Shown here: piece by piece, positions 14,645 through 24,010 of the stretch
Position numbering within the stretch: position 1 is the first letter of the stretch
Layout: the number at the start of each line of letters is the position of its first letter
The notes under the pieces: model-generated
What the model saw: only the letters and a program-made list of their open reading frames with translations
Databases searched by the model: none
What the model was told of the DNA's origin: nothing
Assembly (NCBI RefSeq): GCF_013248905.1
Contig: NZ_JABRVS010000001.1
Span: 1,550,001 to 1,614,000, forward strand
From: Shewanella sp. VB17
Lineage (GTDB): Bacteria > Pseudomonadota > Gammaproteobacteria > Enterobacterales > Shewanellaceae
Direction: 5' to 3'
DNA: 64,000 nt
Translations under genes and position numbers: made by a program

Positions 14645-15118
14645 GAGATGGGACAGGCATAACTTCTAGATTATGTAAAAACCTTTCAGATTAGCTTTTC
14701 TAAAGAAAAAACCTTATTCAGCTTGATTGCCTTTAAACCTGCGAAACTAATAAAGGGGCAAAATGAGTTCCCCACTAAACCAAATCGAAGAGACACGCTT
14801 GCTTGAAATAACGGGTGTAGATACGGCTGTGAGCTTCCAAAACAAGGCCGGAAATGTTCCTTACATTTCTAGGCATTTCCCACATCCTTGTGGGTCAGAC
14901 GTTTTGGCAGAGCTCACTGGCCTATTCAGTTCCATACTGAATTAGGCATTTCCACCGTCCGTGGCGGTCAGATGTGCTTGCGGCGACCTACACATACGTC
15001 GTTCTATAACATTCTGTTACCACGACATTGGTGTGTCCTACACGGCACCCGCTGAGCAAGTGATAGATGACCATGAAGGTTCGAGCTTAAACCACTTACC
15101 ATATCCCAATATAACCTA
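14643..15118 (+). repeat. Diverged copy of the repeat core with inserted hairpin units
   Basis: Starts with the partial 25-bp motif, then unrelated sequence to about 14796, then the core found at 11770 and 12209 (CTTGCTTGAAATAACGGG, AGCTTCCAAAACA). Here the core is interrupted by two similar small units: AGGCATTTCC, a short hairpin (CCCAC...GTGGG or CCACCG...CGGTGG-like), then GTCAGA. They look like REP-type palindromes inserted in the core. No gene is supported; an apparent 60-codon frame at 14763 is repeat-derived. A perfect hairpin, AGCCTTCATTCGAAGGCT, follows at 15143-15160. Confidence 0.6.
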
Positions 15119-15178
15119 GACCCAACAACACTAAATGTGATCAGCCTTCATTCGAAGGCTGTGGTAAATCCCAGACAC

Positions 15179-15208
15179 AAAAAAGCCTACACAATGTAGG
15201 CTTTTTTG
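15179..15208 (-). terminator. Rho-independent terminator for the tRNA gene
   Basis: AAAAAGCCTACA / TGTAGGCTTTTTT hairpin with a 3-base loop and T-runs on either strand, starting 8 bp beyond the tRNA 3' end. Confidence 0.85.
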
Positions 15209-15215
15209 TTTTAAT

Positions 15216-15292
15216 TGGTGGCCCCTCACAGACTCGAACTGTGGACCTGACGATTATGAGTCGTATGCTCTAACCAACTGAGCTAAGGGGCC
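15216..15292 (-). tRNA. ileX: tRNA with CAT anticodon, most like tRNA-Ile2 (lysidine type)
   Basis: A 77-base cloverleaf on the minus strand with CCA encoded. The acceptor arm GGCCCCT pairs with AGGGGCC, the D arm is AGCTCAGTTGGTTAGAGC, the anticodon loop is ACTCATAAT with CAT, and the T arm contains GTTCGAGTC. The overall sequence and its position behind rpoD match the E. coli ileX tRNA, whose CAT anticodon is modified to read AUA, rather than initiator or elongator Met tRNA. Automated tools often call it tRNA-Met. Confidence 0.9.
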
Positions 15293-15442
15293 TACTTAAG
15301 GAAGTCGTCACTACCGAAAGCGAACAGAAGTATACGAGGTTTAAATCCCATTGTCACCTGTGATTTGATAAGAAATGGCCACTTTGAATTCAACTGCTTA
15401 TCTGTTAATCAATCTAGGCGCTTTTAGTCGAATATTACTCAA

Positions 15443-15470
15443 AAAAAACCTGCTAATTAAGCAGGTTTTT
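15443..15470 (-). terminator. Terminator after rpoD
   Basis: AAAACCTGCT / AGCAGGTTTT stem with a 5-base loop and flanking A and T runs, 33 bp beyond the rpoD stop. Confidence 0.85.
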
Positions 15471-15502
15471 AGGTGATGTGTCATTCAGGCATCATTTAAT
15501 GA

Positions 15503-17338
15503 CTATTCATCCAGGAAAGATTTTAAGATCTCTGAACGAGAAGGGTGGCGCAGCTTGCGCAGGGCTTTAGCTTCAATCTGACGAATACGTTCACGAGTTA
15601 CATCAAATTGTTTACCGACTTCTTCAAGGGTATGATCTGTGTTCATGTCAATACCAAAACGCATACGCAGAACTTTAGCTTCACGAGCCGTTAAACCGGC
15701 AAGGACTTCATGAGTCGCATTTCTTAAACTTTCGCCTGTTGCTGAGTCTAAAGGAAGCTCCAATGTGGTATCTTCAATGAAATCGCCTAAGTGTGAATCT
15801 TCATCATCACCAATAGGAGTTTCCATTGAGATAGGCTCTTTCGCTATCTTAAGTACCTTACGGATTTTATCTTCAGGCATTAACATACGCTCAGCCAGCT
15901 CTTCAGGACTTGGCTCACGACCCATCTCTTGCAGCATTTGACGAGAAATACGATTCAGCTTGTTGATTGTTTCAATCATGTGCACTGGAATACGGATGGT
16001 TCTTGCTTGGTCAGCAATAGAGCGAGTAATTGCCTGACGGATCCACCACGTTGCATAGGTTGAGAACTTATAACCACGACGGTATTCAAATTTGTCAACC
16101 GCCTTCATTAAGCCGATGTTACCTTCTTGGATTAAATCTAAAAATTGTAAACCACGGTTGGTGTATTTCTTAGCGATAGAGATAACGAGGCGTAAGTTCG
16201 CTTCAACCATTTCTTTTTTCGCTCGGCGAGCTTTAGCTTCACCGATGGACATGCGTCGATTGATGTCTTTGATTGATGCGATAGCAAGTCCAGTTTCGGC
16301 TTCAATGGCATCCAATTTTGCTCGACAACGGCGCACATCATGTTCGACCATTTGTAAACCTTCGACATAAGGTTTCTTAGAGGCAAGTTCTTCGTTAAAC
16401 CATTCAATGCTACTTTCGTTACTGGTATAACCTTTAACGAAATTTTTCTTTGGCATTTTTGCTTGTTCAACACACAGCTTCATGATGAGACGTTCTTGAA
16501 CACGTACTTTATCCATCATAGCGCGCATGTTTTTGACTAAGCGATCGAACTGCTTAGGCATAAGACGAAACTCTTTAAAGAGCTCACCAATTTCAAACAG
16601 TGCTAGGGTAGACTCTGGATGACCACGACCTTTAAGTGCGATAATTCTCAGTGTATTTTCGTGTACTTCTCTTAACTGAGTGAAACGCTCTTTGGCTTCT
16701 TCAGGATCAGGACCTTTTGGGCCTTCCTCTTCGTCATCTGCATCTACATCAGTTTCACTATCTTCATCATCTAATTCTTCTTCAGATAGCTCAGAACCTA
16801 TATGAGTCGCAGTTGGTGCAACATCTTCAGCATTTGGGTCGACAAAACCTGAAATGATGTCAGATAGGCGGACTTCTTCGGCTTCGTAACGATCAAATTG
16901 CTCAAGGATCATCGCGATTGCTTGTGGGTATTCAGCCACCGATGCTTGAACAGTATTGATGCCTTCTTCGATCCGTTTGGCGATAACAATCTCACCTTCA
17001 CGGGTTAGCAGTTCAACGGTGCCCATTTCACGCATATACATACGTACTGGATCGGTTGTGCGGCCTAACTCGGCTTCTACAGTAGCAAGCGCAGCAGCAG
17101 CTTCTTCGGCAGCATCATCATCGGTGCTGTCCTCAGACATCATGATATCATCAGCATCCGGAGCCTGTTCGTAGACGCGAATACCCATGTCATTAATCAT
17201 CTGGACAATATCTTCGATCTGTTCAGCATCGACCATATCTGCAGGTAAGTGGTCGTTCACTTCTGCATAGGTTAAGTAACCTTGCTCTTTACCTTTGGCA
17301 AGCAACAATTTAAGTTGCGACTGAGGAGTGTGCTCCAT
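15503..17338 (-). CDS. rpoD: RNA polymerase primary sigma factor (sigma-70)
   Basis: 611 residues from MEHTPQSQLKLLL; GGATGA precedes this ATG, and an upstream in-frame ATG at 17401 has no family support. Region 1.1 is at the N-terminus, then region 1.2 (DPVRMYMREMGTVELL), an acidic non-conserved insert (residues about 180-220, EEELDDEDSETDVDADDEEE), region 2 with SIAKKYTNRGLQFLDLIQEG and the -10 reading WWIRQAI, region 3, and region 4 with the -35 helix-turn-helix near the C-terminus (VTRERIRQIEAKALRKL). It directs housekeeping transcription. Last protein gene of the rpsU-yqeY-dnaG-rpoD operon, 130 bp after dnaG. Confidence 0.98.
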   Translation of the reverse strand: MEHTPQSQLKLLLAKGKEQGYLTYAEVNDHLPADMVDAEQIEDIVQMINDMGIRVYEQAPDADDIMMSEDSTDDDAAEEAAAALATVEAELGRTTDPVRMYMREMGTVELLTREGEIVIAKRIEEGINTVQASVAEYPQAIAMILEQFDRYEAEEVRLSDIISGFVDPNAEDVAPTATHIGSELSEEELDDEDSETDVDADDEEEGPKGPDPEEAKERFTQLREVHENTLRIIALKGRGHPESTLALFEIGELFKEFRLMPKQFDRLVKNMRAMMDKVRVQERLIMKLCVEQAKMPKKNFVKGYTSNESSIEWFNEELASKKPYVEGLQMVEHDVRRCRAKLDAIEAETGLAIASIKDINRRMSIGEAKARRAKKEMVEANLRLVISIAKKYTNRGLQFLDLIQEGNIGLMKAVDKFEYRRGYKFSTYATWWIRQAITRSIADQARTIRIPVHMIETINKLNRISRQMLQEMGREPSPEELAERMLMPEDKIRKVLKIAKEPISMETPIGDDEDSHLGDFIEDTTLELPLDSATGESLRNATHEVLAGLTAREAKVLRMRFGIDMNTDHTLEEVGKQFDVTRERIRQIEAKALRKLRHPSRSEILKSFLDE

Positions 17339-17468
17339 AGATATCATCCAAGTTGGGTAACGGTTAAAACGGCGCGCATTTATTGCTGCGCAAAACGTCA
17401 ATTATAGCCTTGTGTGTTTCAGTGTTCTAGTCAAAAAGCATAATTTTAAGGCATTATGTGCCTTAATG

Positions 17469-19190
17469 TTAACCTTTTATGACAGCGATAAGCTTAGTTA
17501 GCTGTATCCTTTCTTCTTTAGTATGGTTCTGTTTTAGACTCAATTCCTGATATCGCTGTTCAATATACTGATTATTGAGCCAGATTAAGGTTTTTTTAAA
17601 CTCAAGTTGCAAGTTTTCATCCGCCACTTGGTGATCCCATTGGGTCAGTTTTTTAAGGGTGTTGAGTTGATTATTCCCCCTAAATTGTTCAAGTAGTTGT
17701 GCGCTGTTTTTGACTTGTACTCGAGTCATGTCTAATAAGAGAGCTAGCAATTCTATACCGGCCATCTTTATGTGTTTCAGTGCGGTTTGCTCATGCAAAC
17801 CTTCACCTAAAAGAGGATTTTGTACTAGCAATGCAATGGCTAATCGCAGTGGTGTTCCTCGTCCTTTTAATGCTTTTGTTTGAAGTGGTTTTGCTTGCTC
17901 CTTAGAGGAGAAGCCCAACTTCCGTCTTAGCTCTTCTGCATCGTTCATTCCCAGTTTATAGGCTAGATTTTCTAGCAATAAGCTTTGTAAAACGGTGTCT
18001 TGAACTTTTTCAATCAGTTTGATGGCCTGTTTGGCTAGCGTGCCTTTATCTGAACTATGTTGTTTGGCTAGGGTTTCAAAAAGAAACTCAGGCAGTAATT
18101 GTGCTTCATCAATTTGTTGTTCAAATTTCTCTTTTCCTACCTGGCGAACCATGGTGTCTGGATCTTCACCTTCAGGCAGAAACATAAACTTGACCTGAAC
18201 ACCCGGTTTGAGCAGAGGCAGTGCGGTTTCAAGTGCCCGCCATGCTGCCTCGATTCCAGCTTTGTCACCATCGTAGCAACAGATGACGTCTTTGGCTGTA
18301 CGCAGTAACAGTTGAAATTGTTCTGCTGTAGTCGATGTCCCTAATGAGGCTACTGCGTAGTCAACATCGAATTGTGCCAGTGCGACGACATCCATATACC
18401 CTTCGACAATAAGCACTCTTTGTGGATCTCGATGTCGCTGTTTTAGCTCATAGAGGCCATAAAGCTCATTGCCCTTATGAAATATGGGCGTTTCTGGAGA
18501 ATTCAAGTACTTTGGTGTTCCATCGCCTAAAACTCGACCACCAAAACCGATCACTCGGCCTCTTCTATCTCGAATGGGAAACATAAGTCTGTCACGAAAT
18601 CTATCGTAACGTTTGCCATTATCATTTTTTATGACCATTCCAGCGGTCAGTAACTTGTCTTGTGCATCCTGATTTTGACGGTAGCGGCTTAATAAGCCAT
18701 CCCAGCCATCGGGTGCAAATCCAATATTGAAATGGTCAACCACTTCATTGGAAAGTCCTCGATGTAATAAATAATCAAGCACCTTTTGTTTATCATTATT
18801 CTGTCTAAGCTGATGTTGAAAATAGAGACTTGCTTCTTCCATTAACTGGTATAAATCACGACTTAATCCTTCGTCGCGCTTAGGCCCAGTTCCTTGCTCT
18901 CTTGGGACGTCAACACCAAGTTGTCCAGCAAGGTCTTCAATGGCATCAATAAAATCGAGTCTGTCATACTCCATCACGAAATCGATGACGTTGCCATGTG
19001 CTCCACATCCGAAGCAATGGTAAAATTGCTTATCCCGGCTTACGGTAAAAGAGGGGGATTTTTCACTATGGAAAGGGCAACAGGCAGAGTGATTCTTACC
19101 CGCTTTTTTTAGGGGTACTTTAGCGTCGATAAGATCAACGATATCAATACGAGCTACCAGCTCATTGATGAAATCACGAGGTATCGCCAT
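17469..19190 (-). CDS. dnaG: DNA primase
   Basis: 573 residues, usual length. The N-terminal CHC2 zinc ribbon uses C38, H41, C59 and C62 (CCPFHSEKSPSF and YHCFGCGAHG). The catalytic core carries RNAP-basic-motif residues (GFGGRVLGD) and a TOPRIM domain with LIVEGYMDVV and YDGDKAG. The C-terminal helicase-binding domain is about 430-573 and less conserved. It makes RNA primers for replication. It lies in the macromolecular-synthesis operon behind a hairpin at 19240 that may reduce its expression relative to rpsU. Confidence 0.98.
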   Translation of the reverse strand: MAIPRDFINELVARIDIVDLIDAKVPLKKAGKNHSACCPFHSEKSPSFTVSRDKQFYHCFGCGAHGNVIDFVMEYDRLDFIDAIEDLAGQLGVDVPREQGTGPKRDEGLSRDLYQLMEEASLYFQHQLRQNNDKQKVLDYLLHRGLSNEVVDHFNIGFAPDGWDGLLSRYRQNQDAQDKLLTAGMVIKNDNGKRYDRFRDRLMFPIRDRRGRVIGFGGRVLGDGTPKYLNSPETPIFHKGNELYGLYELKQRHRDPQRVLIVEGYMDVVALAQFDVDYAVASLGTSTTAEQFQLLLRTAKDVICCYDGDKAGIEAAWRALETALPLLKPGVQVKFMFLPEGEDPDTMVRQVGKEKFEQQIDEAQLLPEFLFETLAKQHSSDKGTLAKQAIKLIEKVQDTVLQSLLLENLAYKLGMNDAEELRRKLGFSSKEQAKPLQTKALKGRGTPLRLAIALLVQNPLLGEGLHEQTALKHIKMAGIELLALLLDMTRVQVKNSAQLLEQFRGNNQLNTLKKLTQWDHQVADENLQLEFKKTLIWLNNQYIEQRYQELSLKQNHTKEERIQLTKLIAVIKG

Positions 19191-19239
19191 TAGTCAGTCA
19201 TTAATACCTTTCGCGAAGAGAAAACAATACGTATAAACA

Positions 19240-19266
19240 AACAAGCCGCGCAAGAGCACGGCTTGT
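19240..19266 (-). terminator. Internal terminator/attenuator between yqeY and dnaG
   Basis: AACAAGCCG / CGGCTTGTT stem, followed on the minus strand by GTTTGTTTATA. A leaky terminator ahead of dnaG is known in the E. coli rpsU-dnaG-rpoD operon, where it keeps primase low; this hairpin sits in the equivalent place. Confidence 0.65.
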
Positions 19267-19284
19267 TCACGCATAAAACTAAAA

Positions 19285-19728
19285 TTACTTAAGTTTAGCT
19301 CTGATCATGGTGCCAATGACGGCCATATCAGCTCTTCCTAAGACTTTAGGTTTTAATGCTCCCATTACTTTACCCATATCCGCCATGGAGGATGCTTGCA
19401 TTTCATCAATGCTTGCATCAACTAGCTGAACAATTTCCTCTTCGGAAAGAGGCTGAGGCAGAAAATCTTCAAGAACTTTGATTTCTGCTGCTTCAATTGC
19501 TGCTAATTCATCACGTCCGGCAGCACTGTATTGTGCAATCGAATCACGACGCTGTTTAACCATTTTGGTTAAGACCGCTATAGCTTGCTCGTTAGTCAGA
19601 TTTTCGCGGGTATCCACTTCAATCTGCTTAACAGCTGCTAGTGCCATACGAATCGTTCCCAAGCGCAGCTTTTCTTTAGCGCGCATAGCATCTTTCATTT
19701 GGTCTTTTAGCTGATCAATTAGGCTCAT
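19285..19728 (-). CDS. yqeY: GatB/YqeY domain protein
   Basis: 147 residues matching the YqeY family throughout: LIDQLKDQMKDAMRAKEKLRL at the start, an ELAAIEAAEIKVLEDFLPQPLSEEE middle, and MGKVMGALKPKVLGRADM near the end. The family shares the tail domain of GatB and may interact with aminoacyl-tRNA or tRNA-dependent amidotransferase functions; its role is not defined. It lies 6 bp after rpsU and so is co-transcribed with it. Confidence 0.95.
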   Translation of the reverse strand: MSLIDQLKDQMKDAMRAKEKLRLGTIRMALAAVKQIEVDTRENLTNEQAIAVLTKMVKQRRDSIAQYSAAGRDELAAIEAAEIKVLEDFLPQPLSEEEIVQLVDASIDEMQASSMADMGKVMGALKPKVLGRADMAVIGTMIRAKLK

Positions 19729-19734
19729 AAGAGA

Positions 19735-19950
19735 TTAGTATAAACGTACGCGACGAGCGTTTTCGCGTGAAAGTTTTTTAGCAAGACGTTTAATAGCAGC
19801 GGCTTTAGCACGCTTACGGCAAGTTGTTGGCTTTTCGTAAAACTCACGAGCACGAACATCAGCTAAAATACCAGCTTTTTCACAAGAGCGCTTAAAACGA
19901 CGTAGAGCTACGTCAAATGGTTCGTTATCGCGTACTTTAATTATTGGCAT
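19735..19950 (-). CDS. rpsU: 30S ribosomal protein S21
   Basis: 71 residues, standard length and sequence: MPIIKVRDNEPFDVALRRFK, the YEKPTTCRKRAKAAA segment and a basic C-terminus ending RRVRLY. A small-subunit protein near the platform, needed for translation initiation. First gene of the macromolecular-synthesis operon, divergent from tsaD. Confidence 0.98.
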   Translation of the reverse strand: MPIIKVRDNEPFDVALRRFKRSCEKAGILADVRAREFYEKPTTCRKRAKAAAIKRLAKKLSRENARRVRLY

Positions 19951-20334
19951 ACGCCATCACCCCTTAGGTGTAGTTGTTGGAGCCAATTACTCGACTCTAG
20001 TTAATTTAAAAATGGTGCGGAATTCTATACCGAGTCCGGGCACTTTGTAAAGTGAATATTGCGATTGCGATTAAGTTCTTATGTTCTGTTATTGTTATCT
20101 TATTAAGACTAGTCGCATTTTCAGCTTGATAAGTGCAGATTATACCTGCATTTTTATTGAGTTACTTGATTATAACGATTTATCAAATAATGGGGTTTTT
20201 GATGAGCGCTTTGTATTTAAAATTGTTTTATTGGCATGTTGGGCCGATCAGCTAGAAATGTGTCCGGATTATATTGGTATAAAGGAGAAACTGCAGTAGA
20301 ATTGCAGCCTATTTTGACTGCTTGACGGGATATG
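19951..20334. other. Divergent promoter region between rpsU and tsaD
   Basis: About 380 bases with no supported gene. A 72-codon open frame at 20081 has no ribosome site or recognisable homology and is set aside. Promoters for both flanking genes must lie here, but I cannot assign boxes securely. Confidence 0.5.
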
Positions 20335-21357
20335 ATGCGAGTTTTAGGTATTGAAACATCTTGCGATGAAACTGGAGTTGCTGTTTATGATGACAAGCTA
20401 GGCTTGTTATCGCATGTATTATACAGTCAGGTTAAACTTCATGCAGATTATGGTGGTGTTGTCCCTGAATTAGCCTCGAGGGACCATGTTAGAAAAATCG
20501 TTCCTCTTGTGAGACAAGTGTTACTTGAGGCTAATTGTACGTTAGATGATATTGATGGTGTGGCCTATACCAAAGGACCTGGACTCGTCGGTGCTCTGTT
20601 GGTTGGTGCGTGTATGGGCAGAGCATTAGCTTACTCTTGGGGCAAGCCTGCTATTGGGGTTCATCATATGGAGGGGCACCTATTAGCCCCCATGCTGGAA
20701 GATAATGCCCCCGAATACCCATTTTTAGCTTTGTTAGTGTCTGGTGGCCATTCAATGCTGGTTGCCGTTGAAGGCATTGGCGAATATGAAGTATTAGGTG
20801 AGTCGGTCGATGATGCCGCTGGTGAAGCGTTTGATAAAACAGCCAAGTTAATGGGATTAGATTATCCAGGTGGACCACGTTTAGCCAAACTCGCGGCTAA
20901 AGGTGAAGCTGGACATTATCGTTTTCCAAGGCCAATGACAGATAAGCCAGGCCTTAATTTTAGCTTTTCTGGTTTAAAAACATTCGCAGCCAATACTATC
21001 GCCTCTGAGCCTGATGATGAGCAAACTCGGGCTAATATTGCACTTGCGTTTGAAGAAGCTGTGGTTGATACCTTGTCAATTAAGTGTCGCCGTGCATTAA
21101 AGCAAACAGGGTATAATAATTTAGTGATTGCTGGTGGCGTCAGTGCCAACACGCGTTTACGCACCTCATTGGCTGAGATGATGACATCGCTTAATGGTAA
21201 GGTCTATTACCCTAGAAGTGAATTCTGCACTGATAATGGTGCCATGATAGCGTATGCGGGTTTACAACGGCTAAAAGCGGGTCAAACTGATGATTTAGCA
21301 GTGAAAGGTGTTCCTCGTTGGCCACTTGACTCATTGCCTTCTTTGGTTGATGAGTGA
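20335..21357 (+). CDS. tsaD: tRNA threonylcarbamoyladenosine transferase
   Basis: 340 residues from MRVLGIETSCDETG (a second ATG one codon upstream is also possible). The ASKHA/Kae1 fold is marked by the N-terminal phosphate loop GIETSC, the metal-binding HHMEGH motif near residue 111, LLVSGGHS, and the C-terminal VIAGGVSANTRLR. With TsaB, TsaC and TsaE it makes t6A37 in tRNAs reading ANN codons. Divergent from rpsU, as in many gammaproteobacteria. Confidence 0.98.
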   Translation: MRVLGIETSCDETGVAVYDDKLGLLSHVLYSQVKLHADYGGVVPELASRDHVRKIVPLVRQVLLEANCTLDDIDGVAYTKGPGLVGALLVGACMGRALAYSWGKPAIGVHHMEGHLLAPMLEDNAPEYPFLALLVSGGHSMLVAVEGIGEYEVLGESVDDAAGEAFDKTAKLMGLDYPGGPRLAKLAAKGEAGHYRFPRPMTDKPGLNFSFSGLKTFAANTIASEPDDEQTRANIALAFEEAVVDTLSIKCRRALKQTGYNNLVIAGGVSANTRLRTSLAEMMTSLNGKVYYPRSEFCTDNGAMIAYAGLQRLKAGQTDDLAVKGVPRWPLDSLPSLVDE

Positions 21358-21365
21358 AGTCTGTG

Positions 21366-21977
21366 TTACTGTTTGCTATTTTGCTTTTTACGTGAAAACC
21401 TCGATTCTTCACCTTTAAGCAATCGGCGAATATTGTCTTTATGGCGGATAAGAATTAAAGCAGATAGCATGGCCACTGGGATGACAAATCTATCATCCAG
21501 ATACCAAGTATAAAATGGTGCGAGCAATGCTGTTACGATGGCTGCAAGGGAAGAATAGCGGCAAAGCATTAGTATGAAAATCCAACTTCCGATTAAAAGT
21601 AGTGCCAGTTCAGGGCCGATAGGCGCCATTGCACCAAAGGCGGTAGCCACGCCTTTGCCTCCTTTAAAATGAAAAAATAGGGGGAATATATGTCCAAGGC
21701 AGGCTGCAACGGCAATGATCCCCAATGCAAAAGAATCGAGTCCTAAGCGAAAGGCGATATAAGCAGGTAAGGCGCCTTTGAGCATGTCAAAAAATAGTAC
21801 GAGTGCTGCAGCGCTCGCGCCGCCAATACGGAGCACATTGGTCGCCCCAGGGTTACCAGAGCCTTGAGTTCTTGGATCGGCAAGACCGCGCAAGCGACAC
21901 ACGAGTACTGCACTTGAAATCGACCCCGCGAGATAGGCTAATAATATCATTCCTAACGTCAGTGCTGTTATGGTCAA
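21366..21977 (-). CDS. plsY: Acyl-phosphate glycerol-3-phosphate acyltransferase
   Basis: 203 residues, an inner-membrane protein with about five to seven hydrophobic helices. Family motifs are GSGNPGATNVLR and FHFKGGKGVATA, which bind phosphate and glycerol-3-phosphate. It transfers acyl groups from acyl-phosphate to glycerol-3-phosphate, the first step of phospholipid synthesis. It converges on tsaD (8 bp apart) and diverges from folB. Confidence 0.97.
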   Translation of the reverse strand: MTITALTLGMILLAYLAGSISSAVLVCRLRGLADPRTQGSGNPGATNVLRIGGASAAALVLFFDMLKGALPAYIAFRLGLDSFALGIIAVAACLGHIFPLFFHFKGGKGVATAFGAMAPIGPELALLLIGSWIFILMLCRYSSLAAIVTALLAPFYTWYLDDRFVIPVAMLSALILIRHKDNIRRLLKGEESRFSRKKQNSKQ

Positions 21978-22283
21978 ATTGGTTTCCTTATCCGTCTTAA
22001 GGTATCATCTGGCCACAATACTTTCAGCTTACATTTATCTTGTGTTGCTCTAGATAATGAGAGTGAGTTAGGCAGTTAAAGTATTAAGGTTAAATGACAC
22101 ATTATTGGCACTAGCAAGGTATTATGTGTCTTTGCTATTGAAATCTGTTTTTTTCGTTAGTCACTAGACAATATCACTGATTAGAGCGGGATTATATCTT
22201 CTTTATTCGATTTAGCTTATCTAAACTAAGTGATTGACATTGAGTATTGCGACTATTTAATAAGTTTTATCATCGAGGATGTT
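21978..22283. other. Divergent intergenic region plsY/folB
   Basis: About 300 bases with no gene. GAGGATGTT just before 22284 is the folB ribosome site; no other element could be assigned. Confidence 0.5.
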
Positions 22284-22637
22284 ATGGATAAGGTGTTAAT
22301 CAGGCAGTTAAAAATTGAAACCATTATCGGTATTTATGAGTGGGAAAAACAAATCCATCAGACCTTGTTGGTCGATCTCGATATGGCTTGGGATAATAGG
22401 CCTGCCGCTGCAACTGATGATCACCAGCATGCGCTTTGCTATGAAACAGTATCAAATCGCTTAACGGCACTGATCACTGAAAAACCGATTGAACTGATTG
22501 AGACAGCGGCAGAGATGATTGCTAGCTGTGTAATGACAGAGTTTACTGTACCTTGGGTTAAGGTGACGCTAATGAAGCCTGGGGCAGTACCAACAGCAGC
22601 TGCAGTTGGCGTTGCAATAGAGCGAGGGCATGGTTAA
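22284..22637 (+). CDS. folB: Dihydroneopterin aldolase
   Basis: 117 residues from MDKVLIRQLKIETIIGIYEW; GAGG upstream supports this start over an in-frame ATG at 22230. The family pattern is L.IETIIGIYEWE, a CYETVSNRL segment with the catalytic region, and the conserved LIETAAEMIA plus VTLMKPGA near the end. It cleaves dihydroneopterin to 6-hydroxymethyl-dihydropterin in folate synthesis. Its stop overlaps the folK start (TAATG), so the two consecutive pathway enzymes are translationally coupled. Confidence 0.96.
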   Translation: MDKVLIRQLKIETIIGIYEWEKQIHQTLLVDLDMAWDNRPAAATDDHQHALCYETVSNRLTALITEKPIELIETAAEMIASCVMTEFTVPWVKVTLMKPGAVPTAAAVGVAIERGHG

Positions 22638-23137
22638 TGAGTGCAAGAATATTTATTAGTTTGGGCAGTAATATTGAACCTGAGCGCTACATTAAGGCCG
22701 CATTAGACGAGTTGAGTCGTCATTTTAACCATTTGCTTTGTTCATCGGTTTTTGAGAGCGAATCAGTGGGCTTTGCCGGATGTAACTTTTTGAATATGGT
22801 GGTTGCTGCAGACACTGAGCTGAGTATTGGTGAAGTGGTTGCTGTGTTTAAGCAAATAGAACAAGCTCATGGACGAATAGCAAGTGCTAAAAAGTTTTCA
22901 GCAAGAAGTCTGGATCTTGATCTACTGCTTTATAATGATGTCATAAGCCAAGATCCTATCGAACTGCCTAGAGCTGAAATTTTAACCAATGCTTTTGTGT
23001 TATGGCCTTTAGCTGAAATTGCTCCCGAGCTTATCCATCAAGGAGTTGGAAAGAGTTACCAATCCTTGTGGGATGAGTACGATAAGACTCGTCAGAAGCT
23101 GTGGCCTATTCCGTTTACGTGCCCACAAATGGCATAG
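22637..23137 (+). CDS. folK: HPPK (6-hydroxymethyl-dihydropterin pyrophosphokinase)
   Basis: 166 residues. It opens with IFISLGSNIEPERYI, the family start, and has SARSLDLDLLLYNDV with the Mg-binding aspartates and an LPRAEI...NAFVLWPLAEIAP segment. It transfers pyrophosphate from ATP to the pterin made by FolB. A one-base overlap with folB and 59 bp to uppP suggest a single transcript. Confidence 0.97.
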   Translation: MSARIFISLGSNIEPERYIKAALDELSRHFNHLLCSSVFESESVGFAGCNFLNMVVAADTELSIGEVVAVFKQIEQAHGRIASAKKFSARSLDLDLLLYNDVISQDPIELPRAEILTNAFVLWPLAEIAPELIHQGVGKSYQSLWDEYDKTRQKLWPIPFTCPQMA

Positions 23138-23196
23138 TTGAACGTTTTTTCGACTTCATTGGCTCATCAATAAACGATTAATGTTAAAGGATATTC

Positions 23197-23997
23197 ATGG
23201 ACACTTTCCAGGTCATTGTATTGGCGCTTATTCAAGGCTTGACCGAGTTTTTACCAATTTCAAGTTCAGCGCACCTTATTTTACCTTCGCAAATCTTGGG
23301 TTGGGAAGATCAAGGGCTAGCATTTGATGTGGCGGTTCATATCGGTTCATTGTTAGCGGTCGTGCTCTACTTTCGTCAAGAAGTCGTCTCCTTATTGACC
23401 GCTTGGTTTGCTAGCCTTGTTAAGGGGCAGCATAATGATGATAGCAAGCTCGCTTGGTGGATTATTTTAGCCACTTTGCCTGCTGTTATCTTGGGTTTTG
23501 CTTTGAAAGATATGATAGAGCTGTATTTACGTGGCCCAGGTGTTATCGCAATCACGACGGTTATCTTTGGCTTACTCTTGTGGTGGGCTGACAGAATGTC
23601 ACGTCTTGAACTGACTGAATATCAGACAGGTTGGAAAAAAGCGTTATTAATTGGTTTTGCTCAAGCGCTCGCGCTGATACCGGGAACATCACGTTCTGGT
23701 GCCACGATCACGGCAGCGTTAATGTTAGGCTTAGGCCGTGAAGCGGCGGCACGATTTTCTTTTTTAATGTCGATCCCTGTGATATTGGGCGCAGCGATGT
23801 TGATGGGTAAAGATCTGCTAGAAAGCGGCCATGTTATCGATTATTCCTCATTGGCGCTGGGTGTTGGCGTGTCATTTGTTGCCGCTTATCTGTGTATTCA
23901 TTTATTTTTGAAAATTATTAGCCGTATGGGAATGACCCCATTTGTTATTTATCGTCTGGCTCTAGGTGCATTCTTATGTGCCTTTATATTTATGTAA
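23197..23997 (+). CDS. uppP: Undecaprenyl-diphosphate phosphatase
   Basis: 266 residues, an inner-membrane protein with about eight helices. The two active-site signatures are present: LTEFLPISSSAHL with the catalytic glutamate near the N-terminus, and PGTSRSGATI with the essential arginine near residue 170. It recycles the lipid carrier for peptidoglycan and other envelope polymers; the family was formerly called BacA (bacitracin resistance). Confidence 0.97.
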   Translation: MDTFQVIVLALIQGLTEFLPISSSAHLILPSQILGWEDQGLAFDVAVHIGSLLAVVLYFRQEVVSLLTAWFASLVKGQHNDDSKLAWWIILATLPAVILGFALKDMIELYLRGPGVIAITTVIFGLLLWWADRMSRLELTEYQTGWKKALLIGFAQALALIPGTSRSGATITAALMLGLGREAAARFSFLMSIPVILGAAMLMGKDLLESGHVIDYSSLALGVGVSFVAAYLCIHLFLKIISRMGMTPFVIYRLALGAFLCAFIFM

Positions 23998-24010
23998 CAT
24001 AAGAGAAATC

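Noticed and set aside
14763..14945. 60-codon open frame in the diverged repeat core
   Set aside because: Half of it is repeat sequence interrupted by hairpin insertions; no conserved protein is visible.
15216..15292. tRNA-Met assignment for the CAT-anticodon tRNA
   Set aside because: The body sequence and position behind rpoD match the lysidine-type tRNA-Ile2 better than either Met tRNA.
20081..20299. 72-codon open frame between rpsU and tsaD
   Set aside because: No ribosome site, AT-driven composition, and it occupies the expected divergent promoter region.
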